Source of the DNA: Telmatospirillum sp.
GTDB taxonomy: Bacteria; Pseudomonadota; Alphaproteobacteria; Rhodospirillales; Magnetospirillaceae
Reading direction: 5' to 3'
DNA length: 48,863 bases
NCBI GenBank assembly: GCA_009712185.1
Contig: WASQ01000129.1
Span: forward strand, 1-48,863
The notes beneath the pieces are model-generated. The model ran no database searches. It saw only the letters and a list, made by a program, of their open reading frames with translations, and was not told the DNA's origin. Below are positions 17,098 through 24,664 of this stretch, piece by piece (the stretch's first letter is position 1; each line of letters begins with the position of its first letter). Position numbers and translations under genes: made by a program.

Positions 17098-18126
17098 ATG
17101 GTTCATACCGCAAATCCGGATCGCTACAACCAGGGACATTATCGACGGTGTGGGAAAAGCGGTTTGACGCTTCCTTCTATTTCCCTCGGTCTTTGGCAAA
17201 ATTTCGGATCGGTCGATTCATTTGAGATGTCGCGTGCCATCCTGCGCCGCGCGTTTGACCGGGGTGTCACCCATTTCGATCTGGCCAACAATTACGGACC
17301 ACCGCCCGGCTCGGCAGAGGAGAACTTCGGACGCATTCTGACGCTCGACTTCAAACCCTACCGTGACGAGATGGTCATTTCGACCAAGGCCGGATATGAC
17401 ATGTGGCCGGGCCCCTATGGCGTGGGCGGATCGCGTAAATATCTGCTCGCCAGCCTCGATCAGAGCCTGGGGCGGATGGGGATCGATTATGTCGACATCT
17501 TCTATTCCCACCGTGTCGATCCTGACACGCCCCTTGAGGAAACCATGGGCGCGCTGGATCAGGCTGTTCGCCAGGGAAAGGCTCTCTACGCCGGCATCTC
17601 CTCCTATTCGCCGGATATGACGCGCAAGGCGGCGGCGATTCTCAAGGATCTCGGTACGCCCTGCCTCATCCATCAGCCGTCCTATTCGATGCTGAACCGC
17701 TGGATCGAGAACGGCCTCCTCGATACGCTGGAAGAGCTTGGAATTGGTTGCATCGCCTTTTCGCCGCTGGCGCAGGGAATGTTGACGGATCGCTATCTCA
17801 ATGGAATCCCCGAAGGGACGCGAGCCACAAGGGGCGGGTCGCTGCGCCACTCGTTCCTTTCCGAGGAGAATATCGGCAGGATCCGCGACCTCAACGCCAT
17901 AGCGCAGAAGCGGGGGCAGACGCTGGCCCAGATGGCCTTGACCTGGGTGCTCCGCGATCCCCGGGTCACCTCCGCCCTGATCGGCGCGCGCACCGTGGAA
18001 CAGCTCGACAACTCGCTCGACGCCCTGGCAGGACCGGCCCTCAGTCCCGAAGAACTGGCCGGGATCGACCACTATGCCAGAGACGGCGGTATCGATCTTT
18101 GGAGGGCCTCCTCCAGCCGGGTGTAA
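17098..18126 (+). CDS. Aldo/keto reductase, YghZ-like (L-glyceraldehyde-3-phosphate reductase type)
   Basis: A 342-residue NADPH-dependent aldo/keto reductase. Features of the YghZ/Gpr group are LTLPSISLGLWQNFG at the start of the barrel, THFDLANNYGPPPGSAEENF with the catalytic Asp and Tyr, VISTKAGYDMWPGPYG with the catalytic Lys, and the late FYSHRVDPDTPLEET. Close relatives reduce L-glyceraldehyde 3-phosphate and detoxify methylglyoxal and other aldehydes. The ATG at 17098 follows TGAGG by six bases; an in-frame ATG at 17059 lacks a ribosome site. It ends 34 bp before a hairpin repeat split by a group II intron, so the intron does not interrupt the gene. Confidence 0.94.
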   Translation: MVHTANPDRYNQGHYRRCGKSGLTLPSISLGLWQNFGSVDSFEMSRAILRRAFDRGVTHFDLANNYGPPPGSAEENFGRILTLDFKPYRDEMVISTKAGYDMWPGPYGVGGSRKYLLASLDQSLGRMGIDYVDIFYSHRVDPDTPLEETMGALDQAVRQGKALYAGISSYSPDMTRKAAAILKDLGTPCLIHQPSYSMLNRWIENGLLDTLEELGIGCIAFSPLAQGMLTDRYLNGIPEGTRATRGGSLRHSFLSEENIGRIRDLNAIAQKRGQTLAQMALTWVLRDPRVTSALIGARTVEQLDNSLDALAGPALSPEELAGIDHYARDGGIDLWRASSSRV

Positions 18127-18159
18127 CCGCGGGACATCAGTGCAGCGGACAAGAAGGCC

Positions 18160-18189
18160 TGTGAAAGAAATCCACCAGTGGCTTCGGCG
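18160..18189. repeat. Hairpin repeat copy A, left part (5' exon flank of the group II intron)
   Basis: The 30 bases before the intron, joined to 20102-20115, form a 44-base unit that matches 40 of 44 positions of the reverse complement of copy B at 39610-39653. The unit folds as an imperfect nine-base-pair stem (GGCTTCGGC with GCCGGAGTC) with loop GTCCCT. The intron cuts it after the first loop base. Confidence 0.8.
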
Positions 18190-18546
18190 GTGCGTCAGGC
18201 AAGCTGACGCATTCCAGTTGGTGGAAGTCCAACCCAGGTAAAGGGGTAGCGCCCGGCCTGGAAGCGAGTGTTGCGTGCTGGTCGGTGACGATCAGGGCGA
18301 AGCGTACACAGCGATCGTGCGGGGTGGGTTATTGAGCCACGAAATCCACAAGTTCGTAGGGGCCGAGACTGTCGCCAATGTCGAAGGCGGAATGTGCGGT
18401 GCCGCCATGCAAGGCGCTGACGCCCTACCGGGGTCAAAGACCCCATCACGTACGAAAGGAATGCGTTGGAACCTGAGAGGTCTCACGTTTGACCGGTGGC
18501 GAATGACTGCCCCGGCCCGCATGGGGAAGGCGAGGAGCCGTAGCCC

Positions 18547-20082
18547 ATGATGCACGAACGTGAGAAGTCGGACCCCAACATAGTAGCGGAGAAGCCAGCG
18601 AACGGAGCCGGGAGACTGGCCGAGGAGTTGGTGGAGCGAAGGACGGGGACCGAGGGGAATGCGGACCAGCGAAGCACGCTCCGGTCTCAGGGCCGGGAGC
18701 GCGTGGCACAGGGATTGGCCCGCATACGGCAAGCAGCCAAGCAAGGGAAGGGGACACGGTTCACGACCCTGCTGCCCCACGTTCACATCGACCAATTCCG
18801 GGAGGCGTTTTATGCCCTCAAGCGGAACGCGGCGCCGGGAGTGGACGGGGTGACGTGGCGAGAGTACGAAGCCGATCTCGACAGCAAACTCGCCGATCTC
18901 TGTGATCGGGTCCACAAAGGGGGGCCGTATCACCCGCTTCCATCCCGCCGCCGGTACATACCAAAGGCGGATGGCAAGCAACGGCCGCTGGCAGTGGCCG
19001 CCCTGGAAGACAAGATTGTCCAGAGGGCGGTGCAAGAGGTGCTGAACGCGATCTACGAGGAAGACTTCCTCGGGTTCTCGTACGGGTTCCGCCCCAGGCG
19101 CAATGCGCATGATGCATTGGACGCTCTGATGGTGGGTATCGGCCAGCGGAAGGTGAACTGGATACTCGACGCCGACATCCAAACGTTCTTCGACACGGTG
19201 AGCCAGGATTGGCTCGTCCGCTTTCTGGAACATCGGATCGGCGATGTGCGCATGCTCCGCCTGATCCAGAAATGGCTGAAGGCGGGAGTCTTGGAAGACG
19301 GGGTGCTGACGGTCAATGAAACGGGGACGGGACAGGGTTCGGTGATTTCACCGTTGCTCGCCAACGTCTACCTTCATTACGTCTTCGACCTTTGGGCCGA
19401 GCGCTGGCGGAGGCGCGAAGCGACGGGCGACATGATCATCGTGCGGTACGCCGATGATCTGGTTGCCGGTTTCGAGCTCGAAGCCGATGCGAAGCGCTTC
19501 CTCGACGCGTTGCGCGCAAGGTTTGAGGAGTTCGCACTGTCACTACATCCGGAAAAGACCCGCATCATCGAATTCGGCCCCCATGCGGCGACCGACCGCG
19601 AGAGACGTGGGCTCGGAAAACCGGAGACCTTCAACTTCTTGGGCTTCACCCACATCTGCGGCAAGACGCGCGCGGGCAAGTTCCTGGTCAAACGGAAATC
19701 CCGTCACGACCGCGTCCGGACGAAGCTCAAGGACATCAAGGCCAAGCTGCGACGGCGCATGCACCAGCCCACCCCGGAAATCGGGAGATGGCTGGGGCAA
19801 GTCGTCAGAGGCTTCTTCAACTATCACGCGGTGCCGACGAATTTTACGACACTTGCGATGTTCCGTCGGCATGTCGCCAAGCTCTGGTTCCGTACGCTCA
19901 GACGCCGAGGAAACCGAGACCACACGACATGGGCGACGATGGAGAAGCTGACCGGCGACTTCTTTCCCAAACCGAAGATCCTCCATCCCTGGCCCGGACA
20001 GCGCTTCGCCGTCAAGTACCCGAGGTGGGAGCCGTATGCGGGAAAGCTGCACGTACGGTTCTGTGCGGGGGGCGCCCAGTAA
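18547..20082 (+). CDS. ltrA: Group II intron reverse transcriptase/maturase (no endonuclease domain)
   Basis: A 511-residue intron-encoded protein. Reverse transcriptase blocks run from about residue 70 to 350 and include APGVDGVTWREYEADL, RRRYIPKADGKQRPLA, FSYGFRPRRNAHDALDAL, GTGQGSVISPLLANVYLHYV and the catalytic MIIVRYADDLVAGF (YADD at 301-304). The X/maturase region follows (WLGQVVRGFFNYHAVPTN). No HNH endonuclease domain follows, so second-strand cleavage by the protein is not expected. It helps the intron RNA splice and retrotranspose. Two ATG codons in tandem (18547, 18550) follow AGGAGCCGTAG. Oddly the frame continues through domain V and into domain VI before its stop, so the last 18 residues are read from ribozyme RNA. 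Confidence 0.93.
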   Translation: MMHEREKSDPNIVAEKPANGAGRLAEELVERRTGTEGNADQRSTLRSQGRERVAQGLARIRQAAKQGKGTRFTTLLPHVHIDQFREAFYALKRNAAPGVDGVTWREYEADLDSKLADLCDRVHKGGPYHPLPSRRRYIPKADGKQRPLAVAALEDKIVQRAVQEVLNAIYEEDFLGFSYGFRPRRNAHDALDALMVGIGQRKVNWILDADIQTFFDTVSQDWLVRFLEHRIGDVRMLRLIQKWLKAGVLEDGVLTVNETGTGQGSVISPLLANVYLHYVFDLWAERWRRREATGDMIIVRYADDLVAGFELEADAKRFLDALRARFEEFALSLHPEKTRIIEFGPHAATDRERRGLGKPETFNFLGFTHICGKTRAGKFLVKRKSRHDRVRTKLKDIKAKLRRRMHQPTPEIGRWLGQVVRGFFNYHAVPTNFTTLAMFRRHVAKLWFRTLRRRGNRDHTTWATMEKLTGDFFPKPKILHPWPGQRFAVKYPRWEPYAGKLHVRFCAGGAQ

Positions 20083-20101
20083 CGGACGTCCCTACCGCGA
20101 C
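20029..20101 (+). ncRNA. Group II intron domains V and VI
   Basis: Domain V is the 34-base hairpin starting GAGCCGTATGCG, with GAAA-type apex region and closing ACGTACGGTTCT, the most conserved catalytic part of these ribozymes. Domain VI follows, with GCGG pairing to CCGC at its base and an unpaired A at 20094, eight bases from the 3' splice site, the usual branch-point position. Confidence 0.9.
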
Positions 20102-20115
20102 TCCCTGCCGGAGTC
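20102..20115. repeat. Hairpin repeat copy A, right part (3' exon flank)
   Basis: The 14 bases TCCCTGCCGGAGTC complete the hairpin repeat interrupted by the intron (see 18160-18189). They match 13 of 14 bases of the uninterrupted copy near 39610, and similarity stops right after them. Confidence 0.8.
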
Positions 20116-20460
20116 CGCCGCGAAATCGGCCGAATTGCTGAACTCCGGCTCCGCCGGACCACAGGCGCGGAGGCCTGTTCTACCGATTCTTTCACACGCC
20201 CTCCCGCCCGATGTTTGGCGAAGCCGACAGAGCAGTAAATCCGCCTCAGCCGACGGAGGCTTGCGCGGACCGGAACGATGGGCGGCCACGGGATTATGAC
20301 TGGAGAAAAGCCATACAGATCCGGAATTTTACATATACGAATTGAGTAATTTGGAAAAGGTATTTGTCAATTTTCCTTTTTGCAATAATAAATACTTGCC
20401 GGTGCCCAGGTCTGGATGTGGGACATCGTCGGATCGGATGACAAACCGGAGGCGGGGACA
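20116..20460. other. Intergenic region upstream of the M48-like gene
   Basis: No gene is seen. The left half is GC-rich, with a small hairpin GCCTC/GAGGC near 20240. The right half (20310-20400) is AT-rich, with the inverted arms GGAAAA and TTTTCC near 20353-20376, and probably carries the promoter of the M48-like gene, although I cannot assign -35 and -10 boxes with confidence. Confidence 0.45.
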
Positions 20461-21837
20461 ATGCGACGCCTTTCTGCTTGGGCTGTGATTCTGTCGGCTC
20501 TGACCGCTTCATTGGCGACGCCGGTTTTGGCGGCCTCTTCCCAGGCGCCGGTCTTTTTCCGCGACTCCGAGGTTGAGGACTCCTTGCGCGCCATGGCGGC
20601 GCCGCTGCTTCTCAAGGCGGGATTGGAGCCGGGGAGCGTTTCCATCCGGGTGGTTCTGTCGCCGTCCGTCAATGTTTACACGGCGCCGGAGCGGACACTT
20701 GTGCTGTCGTCGGCAGTGGTCATGGGACAGCCCCCGGAGAAAGTCGCGGCCCTTCTGGCGCATGGCGTCGCCCACCTCGCTCACGGCGATATGCCAACCC
20801 TCGCCAATCATCGGGAGACCGATGAAAAAACGACGATTTCGGGCATAAGGACACTGGCCGGACTGACGATGATCGGCCTGACGGTTCTCAGCCGTGGAGA
20901 TGGCGCCGAATCGTCGAAGGCGATCAATTCCTATATGGTTGCCGACCCCTTCCCGGCGGAATATCCGATCTACAACTCCGGACAGGAGGCTGCCGCCGAC
21001 CGGGAGGCCCTGCGCCTGCTGGCGGACCAGCGCTGGCCCGTTCGGGGATTGGTGTCGGTTTTTCAGGATGGTGGCGGCCAGGACCAGCGCGCGGACGATC
21101 ATCAAAGCGCATTTGTCCGCACCCACCGCCTCACCGATGACCGGATCGGGGCGATGCGCAACGAGGCGGAGTTGCTGGTGGCCGATGATGGACCGCTTCC
21201 CGGTGAGGTTTCCGAACGGCTGTCCTGGGCGGCTGAAAAAATGTCCGCGTTGCTCGATCCCCCGGAGAAAACGTTGATGCGCGACCGGGCGGACAAGTCC
21301 GATCGGGCCGCCCGATATGGCCGTGCGATCGCGCTCGCGCGGCAAAACGACCTTCCCGCTTCCCTTTCCTTGCTGGACGGTCTTCTGGCGGAGGACCCGT
21401 CGTCACCGTTCCTGCGACAGGCGCGCGGAAGAGTTCTCTTCACCCATGCCGACGTCCGGGCCGCCCTCCAGGACTATCGTTCGGCCTCCGACATGCGTCC
21501 CGATGATGCCCTGCTGGCATTGGATTGGGCCTCGGCCGCCAACGAACAGGCCGATGTGCCGGCGATCCGGGCGGTCATTCCCCGCCTTGAGGAGATCCTG
21601 AGCCGGGTGGCGGAGCCCGATACCGCGGGTCCGTTATGGGCGGCCCTCGGTGTGGCCTACGGGAAATGCGGCGACGACGTCATGGCGTCCTACGCATTGG
21701 CAGAGGAGGCGTTGCTGAAAGGGGAAAAATCCAAAGCGGCATATCTCGGCGCAAAGGCGGCGCGCGCGATGGCGCATTCGGATCGTCATTGGCGTCGCGC
21801 GCGGGAAATCACGGAGCTGGCGTCTGCCGGCCGCTGA
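20461..21837 (+). CDS. Secreted M48-like metallopeptidase homologue with TPR tail; catalytic Glu missing
   Basis: A 458-residue exported protein. A signal peptide (MRRLSAWAVILSALTASLAT, cleavage near VLAASSQ) leads into an M48 (BepA/YfgC-like) peptidase domain (about 45-250) and a helical TPR-like C-terminus (about 290-450). The zinc motif, normally HEXXH, reads HGVAH at residues 101-105 (codons from 20761), so both histidines remain but the catalytic glutamate is glycine. The third ligand region EAAADREALRLL (E176, D180) is kept. The protein is therefore probably a metal-binding pseudo-peptidase or chaperone in the periplasm, by analogy with BepA roles in outer-membrane assembly. The ATG at 20461 follows GGAGG. 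Its 3' end overlaps the opposing DUF218 gene by 29 bp. Confidence 0.85.
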   Translation: MRRLSAWAVILSALTASLATPVLAASSQAPVFFRDSEVEDSLRAMAAPLLLKAGLEPGSVSIRVVLSPSVNVYTAPERTLVLSSAVVMGQPPEKVAALLAHGVAHLAHGDMPTLANHRETDEKTTISGIRTLAGLTMIGLTVLSRGDGAESSKAINSYMVADPFPAEYPIYNSGQEAAADREALRLLADQRWPVRGLVSVFQDGGGQDQRADDHQSAFVRTHRLTDDRIGAMRNEAELLVADDGPLPGEVSERLSWAAEKMSALLDPPEKTLMRDRADKSDRAARYGRAIALARQNDLPASLSLLDGLLAEDPSSPFLRQARGRVLFTHADVRAALQDYRSASDMRPDDALLALDWASAANEQADVPAIRAVIPRLEEILSRVAEPDTAGPLWAALGVAYGKCGDDVMASYALAEEALLKGEKSKAAYLGAKAARAMAHSDRHWRRAREITELASAGR

Positions 21838-22600
21838 TCCCGTAAGCCACCCTGTAGAAGGCCAGACCGCCCAGTTCATGCAGGGCGTAATAGCTTTCGG
21901 ACAGCGCCCGGGTGGAGGGCAGGATGTTGTAGATCACGCCGAAAACCGTGTTGTCGGGCGGCAGGCGTTCGTGGGAAAAGGCGGTCGGGGCCGGGGTGAC
22001 GGTCAAACCGGCAGCGGTGAAGCTCTGGACGGCTCGTGGCATATGCCAGGCATGGGTCACCAGCAGGATGCGGGTGATGCCCTGTGATTTCAAGATGTCT
22101 GCCGATCGCATCGCGTTCTGATGGGTGTCTTGCGACCGGTCCTCGACCCAGGTCACCGGAACGTGAAAATCCTCTTCCAAAGATCTCCGCATGGCGCCGG
22201 CAAGGCTGTCGGGCCGATTTTGCTGGGTCCCACCGGAAACCAGGATCGGCAGTCCGGTCCGACGCTGCAAAGCCGCTCCGTAACGCAGGCGTTCAAGGGT
22301 TAGCGGTCCGGGGGACAGGGCGGGATACTCCGGCTCCAGTCTCGCCTCGGCGCTCAGGATGACGATCGCCTGCGCATCCGCGGACAGGGGGCCCAGGGCG
22401 GCCAGCGGGGGACAGGTTTCGAGCCGGGCCATCAACGCCGTGCTGATGACCGGAATGGATAGAAGGTAAAGGACAGACAGCGCAATGGTCACAAGCAGGC
22501 GGCCGTGACGCCACCGTCGCAAGGCGATGTGGCCCGCAAAGGCGAGCAGGAACAGTGACGCCGGCGGCAAGGCCAGGGCCTTGACGATCTGATAGATCAT
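21809..22600 (-). CDS. YdcF/ElyC/SanA-type DUF218 membrane protein
   Basis: A 263-residue protein with two N-terminal hydrophobic helices (PPASLFLLAFAGHIAL and LLVTIALSVLYLLSIPVIST) and a DUF218 domain: AQAIVILSAEARLEPEYP, RTGLPILVSGGTQQ, EDRSQDTHQNAMRSADIL and RILLVTHAWHMPRAVQSF. ElyC and SanA relatives affect envelope polymer assembly, perhaps through undecaprenyl-phosphate use; the activity is not established. Such genes often accompany polysaccharide loci. It lies about 100 bp downstream of the amidotransferase on the same strand. In that gap GTCCGGC (22629-22635) and GCCGGAC (22656-22662) form an inverted repeat. Family call is firm. Confidence 0.9.
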   Translation of the reverse strand: MIYQIVKALALPPASLFLLAFAGHIALRRWRHGRLLVTIALSVLYLLSIPVISTALMARLETCPPLAALGPLSADAQAIVILSAEARLEPEYPALSPGPLTLERLRYGAALQRRTGLPILVSGGTQQNRPDSLAGAMRRSLEEDFHVPVTWVEDRSQDTHQNAMRSADILKSQGITRILLVTHAWHMPRAVQSFTAAGLTVTPAPTAFSHERLPPDNTVFGVIYNILPSTRALSESYYALHELGGLAFYRVAYGISGRQTPAP

Positions 22601-22699
22601 GGCCGGCGATCTCCCGGGCGGCGGCGGCGTCCGGCGTGATTGCCGGCAGTCTCCAGCCGGACACCGCAGGGACTCGGGCGAATGAACGGCCGGGCGCGA

Positions 22700-24619
22700 T
22701 CAGGCATTCTGGAGCCCGGCGGTCGCGACCTCGGTCGATTGTTTCAGGAAGGAATCGAACATCAGCAGAAGCCACAAGGCGGCCGAGTGATCCCAGCGGC
22801 CGGACGCATGATGGCGGACCAGGGCCGAGATCGCGTCCATATCGAAAATTCCCGTCTCCGCTAGCCGGGCGCCGGTGGCCATGGCTTCCAGTCGGGGCAG
22901 CAGGGGGCCCCGGAACCAGCGTGCCAATGGCATGGAAAATCCTTTTTTGGGACGATAAAGCAGGTCGTGATCGACCATCGGTTCGACGGCCCGCTTCAGC
23001 ACCAGTTTTCCCTCGTTGCCGGAAAGTTTGAGGCCGGGATCGAGGCGGGCGCTCCACTCGGCCAGACGGACATCGAGCAGGGGCGCCCGGACCTCCAGCG
23101 AGTTGGCCATCGCGGCCCGGTCCACCTTCACCAGGATGCCGCCGGGCAGCCAGGTTTTCCAATCGAGGTACTGCGTCTGCAGCACCACGTCGTCGGTATC
23201 GGCCCGGCGCATATGTCCCCGCATGACCTCGACCGCGTTGTAGCCCTGGAGCTTGCGGCGGAAGGACGGATGAAACAACTGCGCGCGCAATTCGTCATTG
23301 ATTACGGACACCGCACGGAAATAAGCGTCGCAACTGTCGAGCGCCAGTTCCTGGAAGGTGGTCTTGGCCCGCATCCAGCGTGGCGCCCAGTCCGCCTTCG
23401 GATAAACGCGGCCCAGGGTGCCGAACAGGGGGCTGCGCACACCGAGGGGGAGGGCGCGGCGGACCTTTTCCGCGCCGGCGTGGAGCGCATAGCGGCGATA
23501 GCCCGCGAACAGTTCGTCGCCACCATCGCCCGACAGGGCCACCGTAACGCGTTCCCGGGCCAGGGCGCAGACCCGGTAGGTCGGCATGGCGGAGCTGTCA
23601 CCGAAAGGTTCGTCGTAGATCGCAGCCAGCTTGTCCAGCAGCGTGAAGTCGTCGGGACTGACCTCCCGCGTGTGATGGTCCGTCTGATAACGCTCTGCCA
23701 TCCGCCGTGCATAGGCGGACTCGTCGTAGTCGCGATCACCGAACGCGATCGAAAAGGTTTTGACCGCCTGATCCGAAAGACCGGCCATGGTCGCCACGAT
23801 GGCGCTGGAATCGACGCCGCCGGAAAGAAAGGCGCCAAGCGGCACTTCCGACATCAGGCGCATGCGCGTCGCCTCGGTCAGACGGCTGATCAGTCCCGAT
23901 TTCGCGTCCTCCAGATCGTGGATGTCGGGATCGCGGAACTCCAGATCCCAATAGGCGTCGATGACCGGCTGGGGCGTGCCGCGGCGCCAGAGAAGGCGAT
24001 GCGCGGCCGGCAGCTTGCTGATGGCGCGATAGATCGAGCGCGGGTCGGGAACATAGCCATAGGCGAAATAGTCCTCGACCGCGAGCGGGTCCAGATCGCG
24101 GGACAGGCCGGGGTGTTGAAGCAGGGCCTTCAATTCCGATCCGAAGACCAGATGGCCATCGTCGAGGCGGGCGTAATACAGCGGTTTCTTGCCCATCTGA
24201 TCGCGGGCAATGAACAGGGTCTCCGCCTGTTCATCCCAAAGGGCGAAGGCAAACATGCCGCGGAAGCGTTCGACCGAGGACGGTCCCCATTGTTCCCAGG
24301 CATGAACGATGACCTCGGTATCGCTGTGGGTGCGAAACACATGGCCGGCCTGTTCCAGTTCTGTCACCAGGTCCTGGTAATTGTAGATCTCGCCGTTGAA
24401 GACGACGGCCACGCTGCCGGTTTCGTTATACAGCGGCTGCCATCCGCCGCTGACGTCGATGATCGCCAGCCGGCGGTGTCCCAGCCCGATGCCGGGACCG
24501 ACATGTTCTCCGCGTCCATCAGGGCCGCGATGGGCCAGGGCGTCGGTCATCCGGGCCAGAAGACCGCGATCGATATCGCGACGTCCCCGCGGGTCGAAAA
24601 TGCCTGCCAAACCGCACAT
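22700..24619 (-). CDS. Asparagine-synthase-like amidotransferase of the exosortase A system
   Basis: A 639-residue class II glutamine amidotransferase/asparagine synthase. The N-terminal nucleophile is Cys2 (MCGLAGIFDP), with HRGPDGRGEH, RLAIIDVSGGWQPL and NGEIYNYQDL completing the glutaminase. The synthase half has the ATP-binding PP-loop FLSGGVDSSAIVATMAGL and VALSGDGGDELFAGYRRY. The family that accompanies exosortase A has this length and layout, and the xrtA gene lies 45 bp upstream on the same strand, so it probably amidates a sugar acid of the exopolysaccharide rather than making free asparagine. Located in the cytoplasm. The ATG gives Cys at position 2 as required. Confidence 0.93.
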   Translation of the reverse strand: MCGLAGIFDPRGRRDIDRGLLARMTDALAHRGPDGRGEHVGPGIGLGHRRLAIIDVSGGWQPLYNETGSVAVVFNGEIYNYQDLVTELEQAGHVFRTHSDTEVIVHAWEQWGPSSVERFRGMFAFALWDEQAETLFIARDQMGKKPLYYARLDDGHLVFGSELKALLQHPGLSRDLDPLAVEDYFAYGYVPDPRSIYRAISKLPAAHRLLWRRGTPQPVIDAYWDLEFRDPDIHDLEDAKSGLISRLTEATRMRLMSEVPLGAFLSGGVDSSAIVATMAGLSDQAVKTFSIAFGDRDYDESAYARRMAERYQTDHHTREVSPDDFTLLDKLAAIYDEPFGDSSAMPTYRVCALARERVTVALSGDGGDELFAGYRRYALHAGAEKVRRALPLGVRSPLFGTLGRVYPKADWAPRWMRAKTTFQELALDSCDAYFRAVSVINDELRAQLFHPSFRRKLQGYNAVEVMRGHMRRADTDDVVLQTQYLDWKTWLPGGILVKVDRAAMANSLEVRAPLLDVRLAEWSARLDPGLKLSGNEGKLVLKRAVEPMVDHDLLYRPKKGFSMPLARWFRGPLLPRLEAMATGARLAETGIFDMDAISALVRHHASGRWDHSAALWLLLMFDSFLKQSTEVATAGLQNA

Positions 24620-24664
24620 GAAAAACTGCTCCGTAGGATAAGGGGACCGGACGCTGGTCTGGGC

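Larger units (their letters stand above)
18190..20101 (+). mobile_element. Complete group II intron (retroelement), 1912 bp
   Basis: The left end GTGCG matches the GUGYG start of group II introns. The right end has a canonical domain V (20029-20062), a domain VI stem with bulged A at 20094, and ends in AC, fitting the AY rule. A maturase gene is encoded inside. The boundaries are fixed independently: removing 18190-20101 restores a 44-base hairpin repeat that is present without an intron at 39610-39653. The region 18190-18546 carries the structured domain I-IV part, rich in short GC helices. The element lies in intergenic DNA between the aldo/keto reductase and the M48-like gene, on the plus strand. 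All parts look intact, so it may be mobile. Confidence 0.93.

Noticed and set aside
18127-18189. Possible remnant of a gene disrupted by the intron
   Set aside because: The rejoined flanks form a hairpin repeat also found between genes elsewhere; no reading frame crosses the junction convincingly.
18190-20101. Group IIC intron inserted after a terminator
   Set aside because: The intron lies inside the hairpin loop, and the T-rich side is on the opposite strand; class should be decided by phylogeny, so I do not call it IIC.
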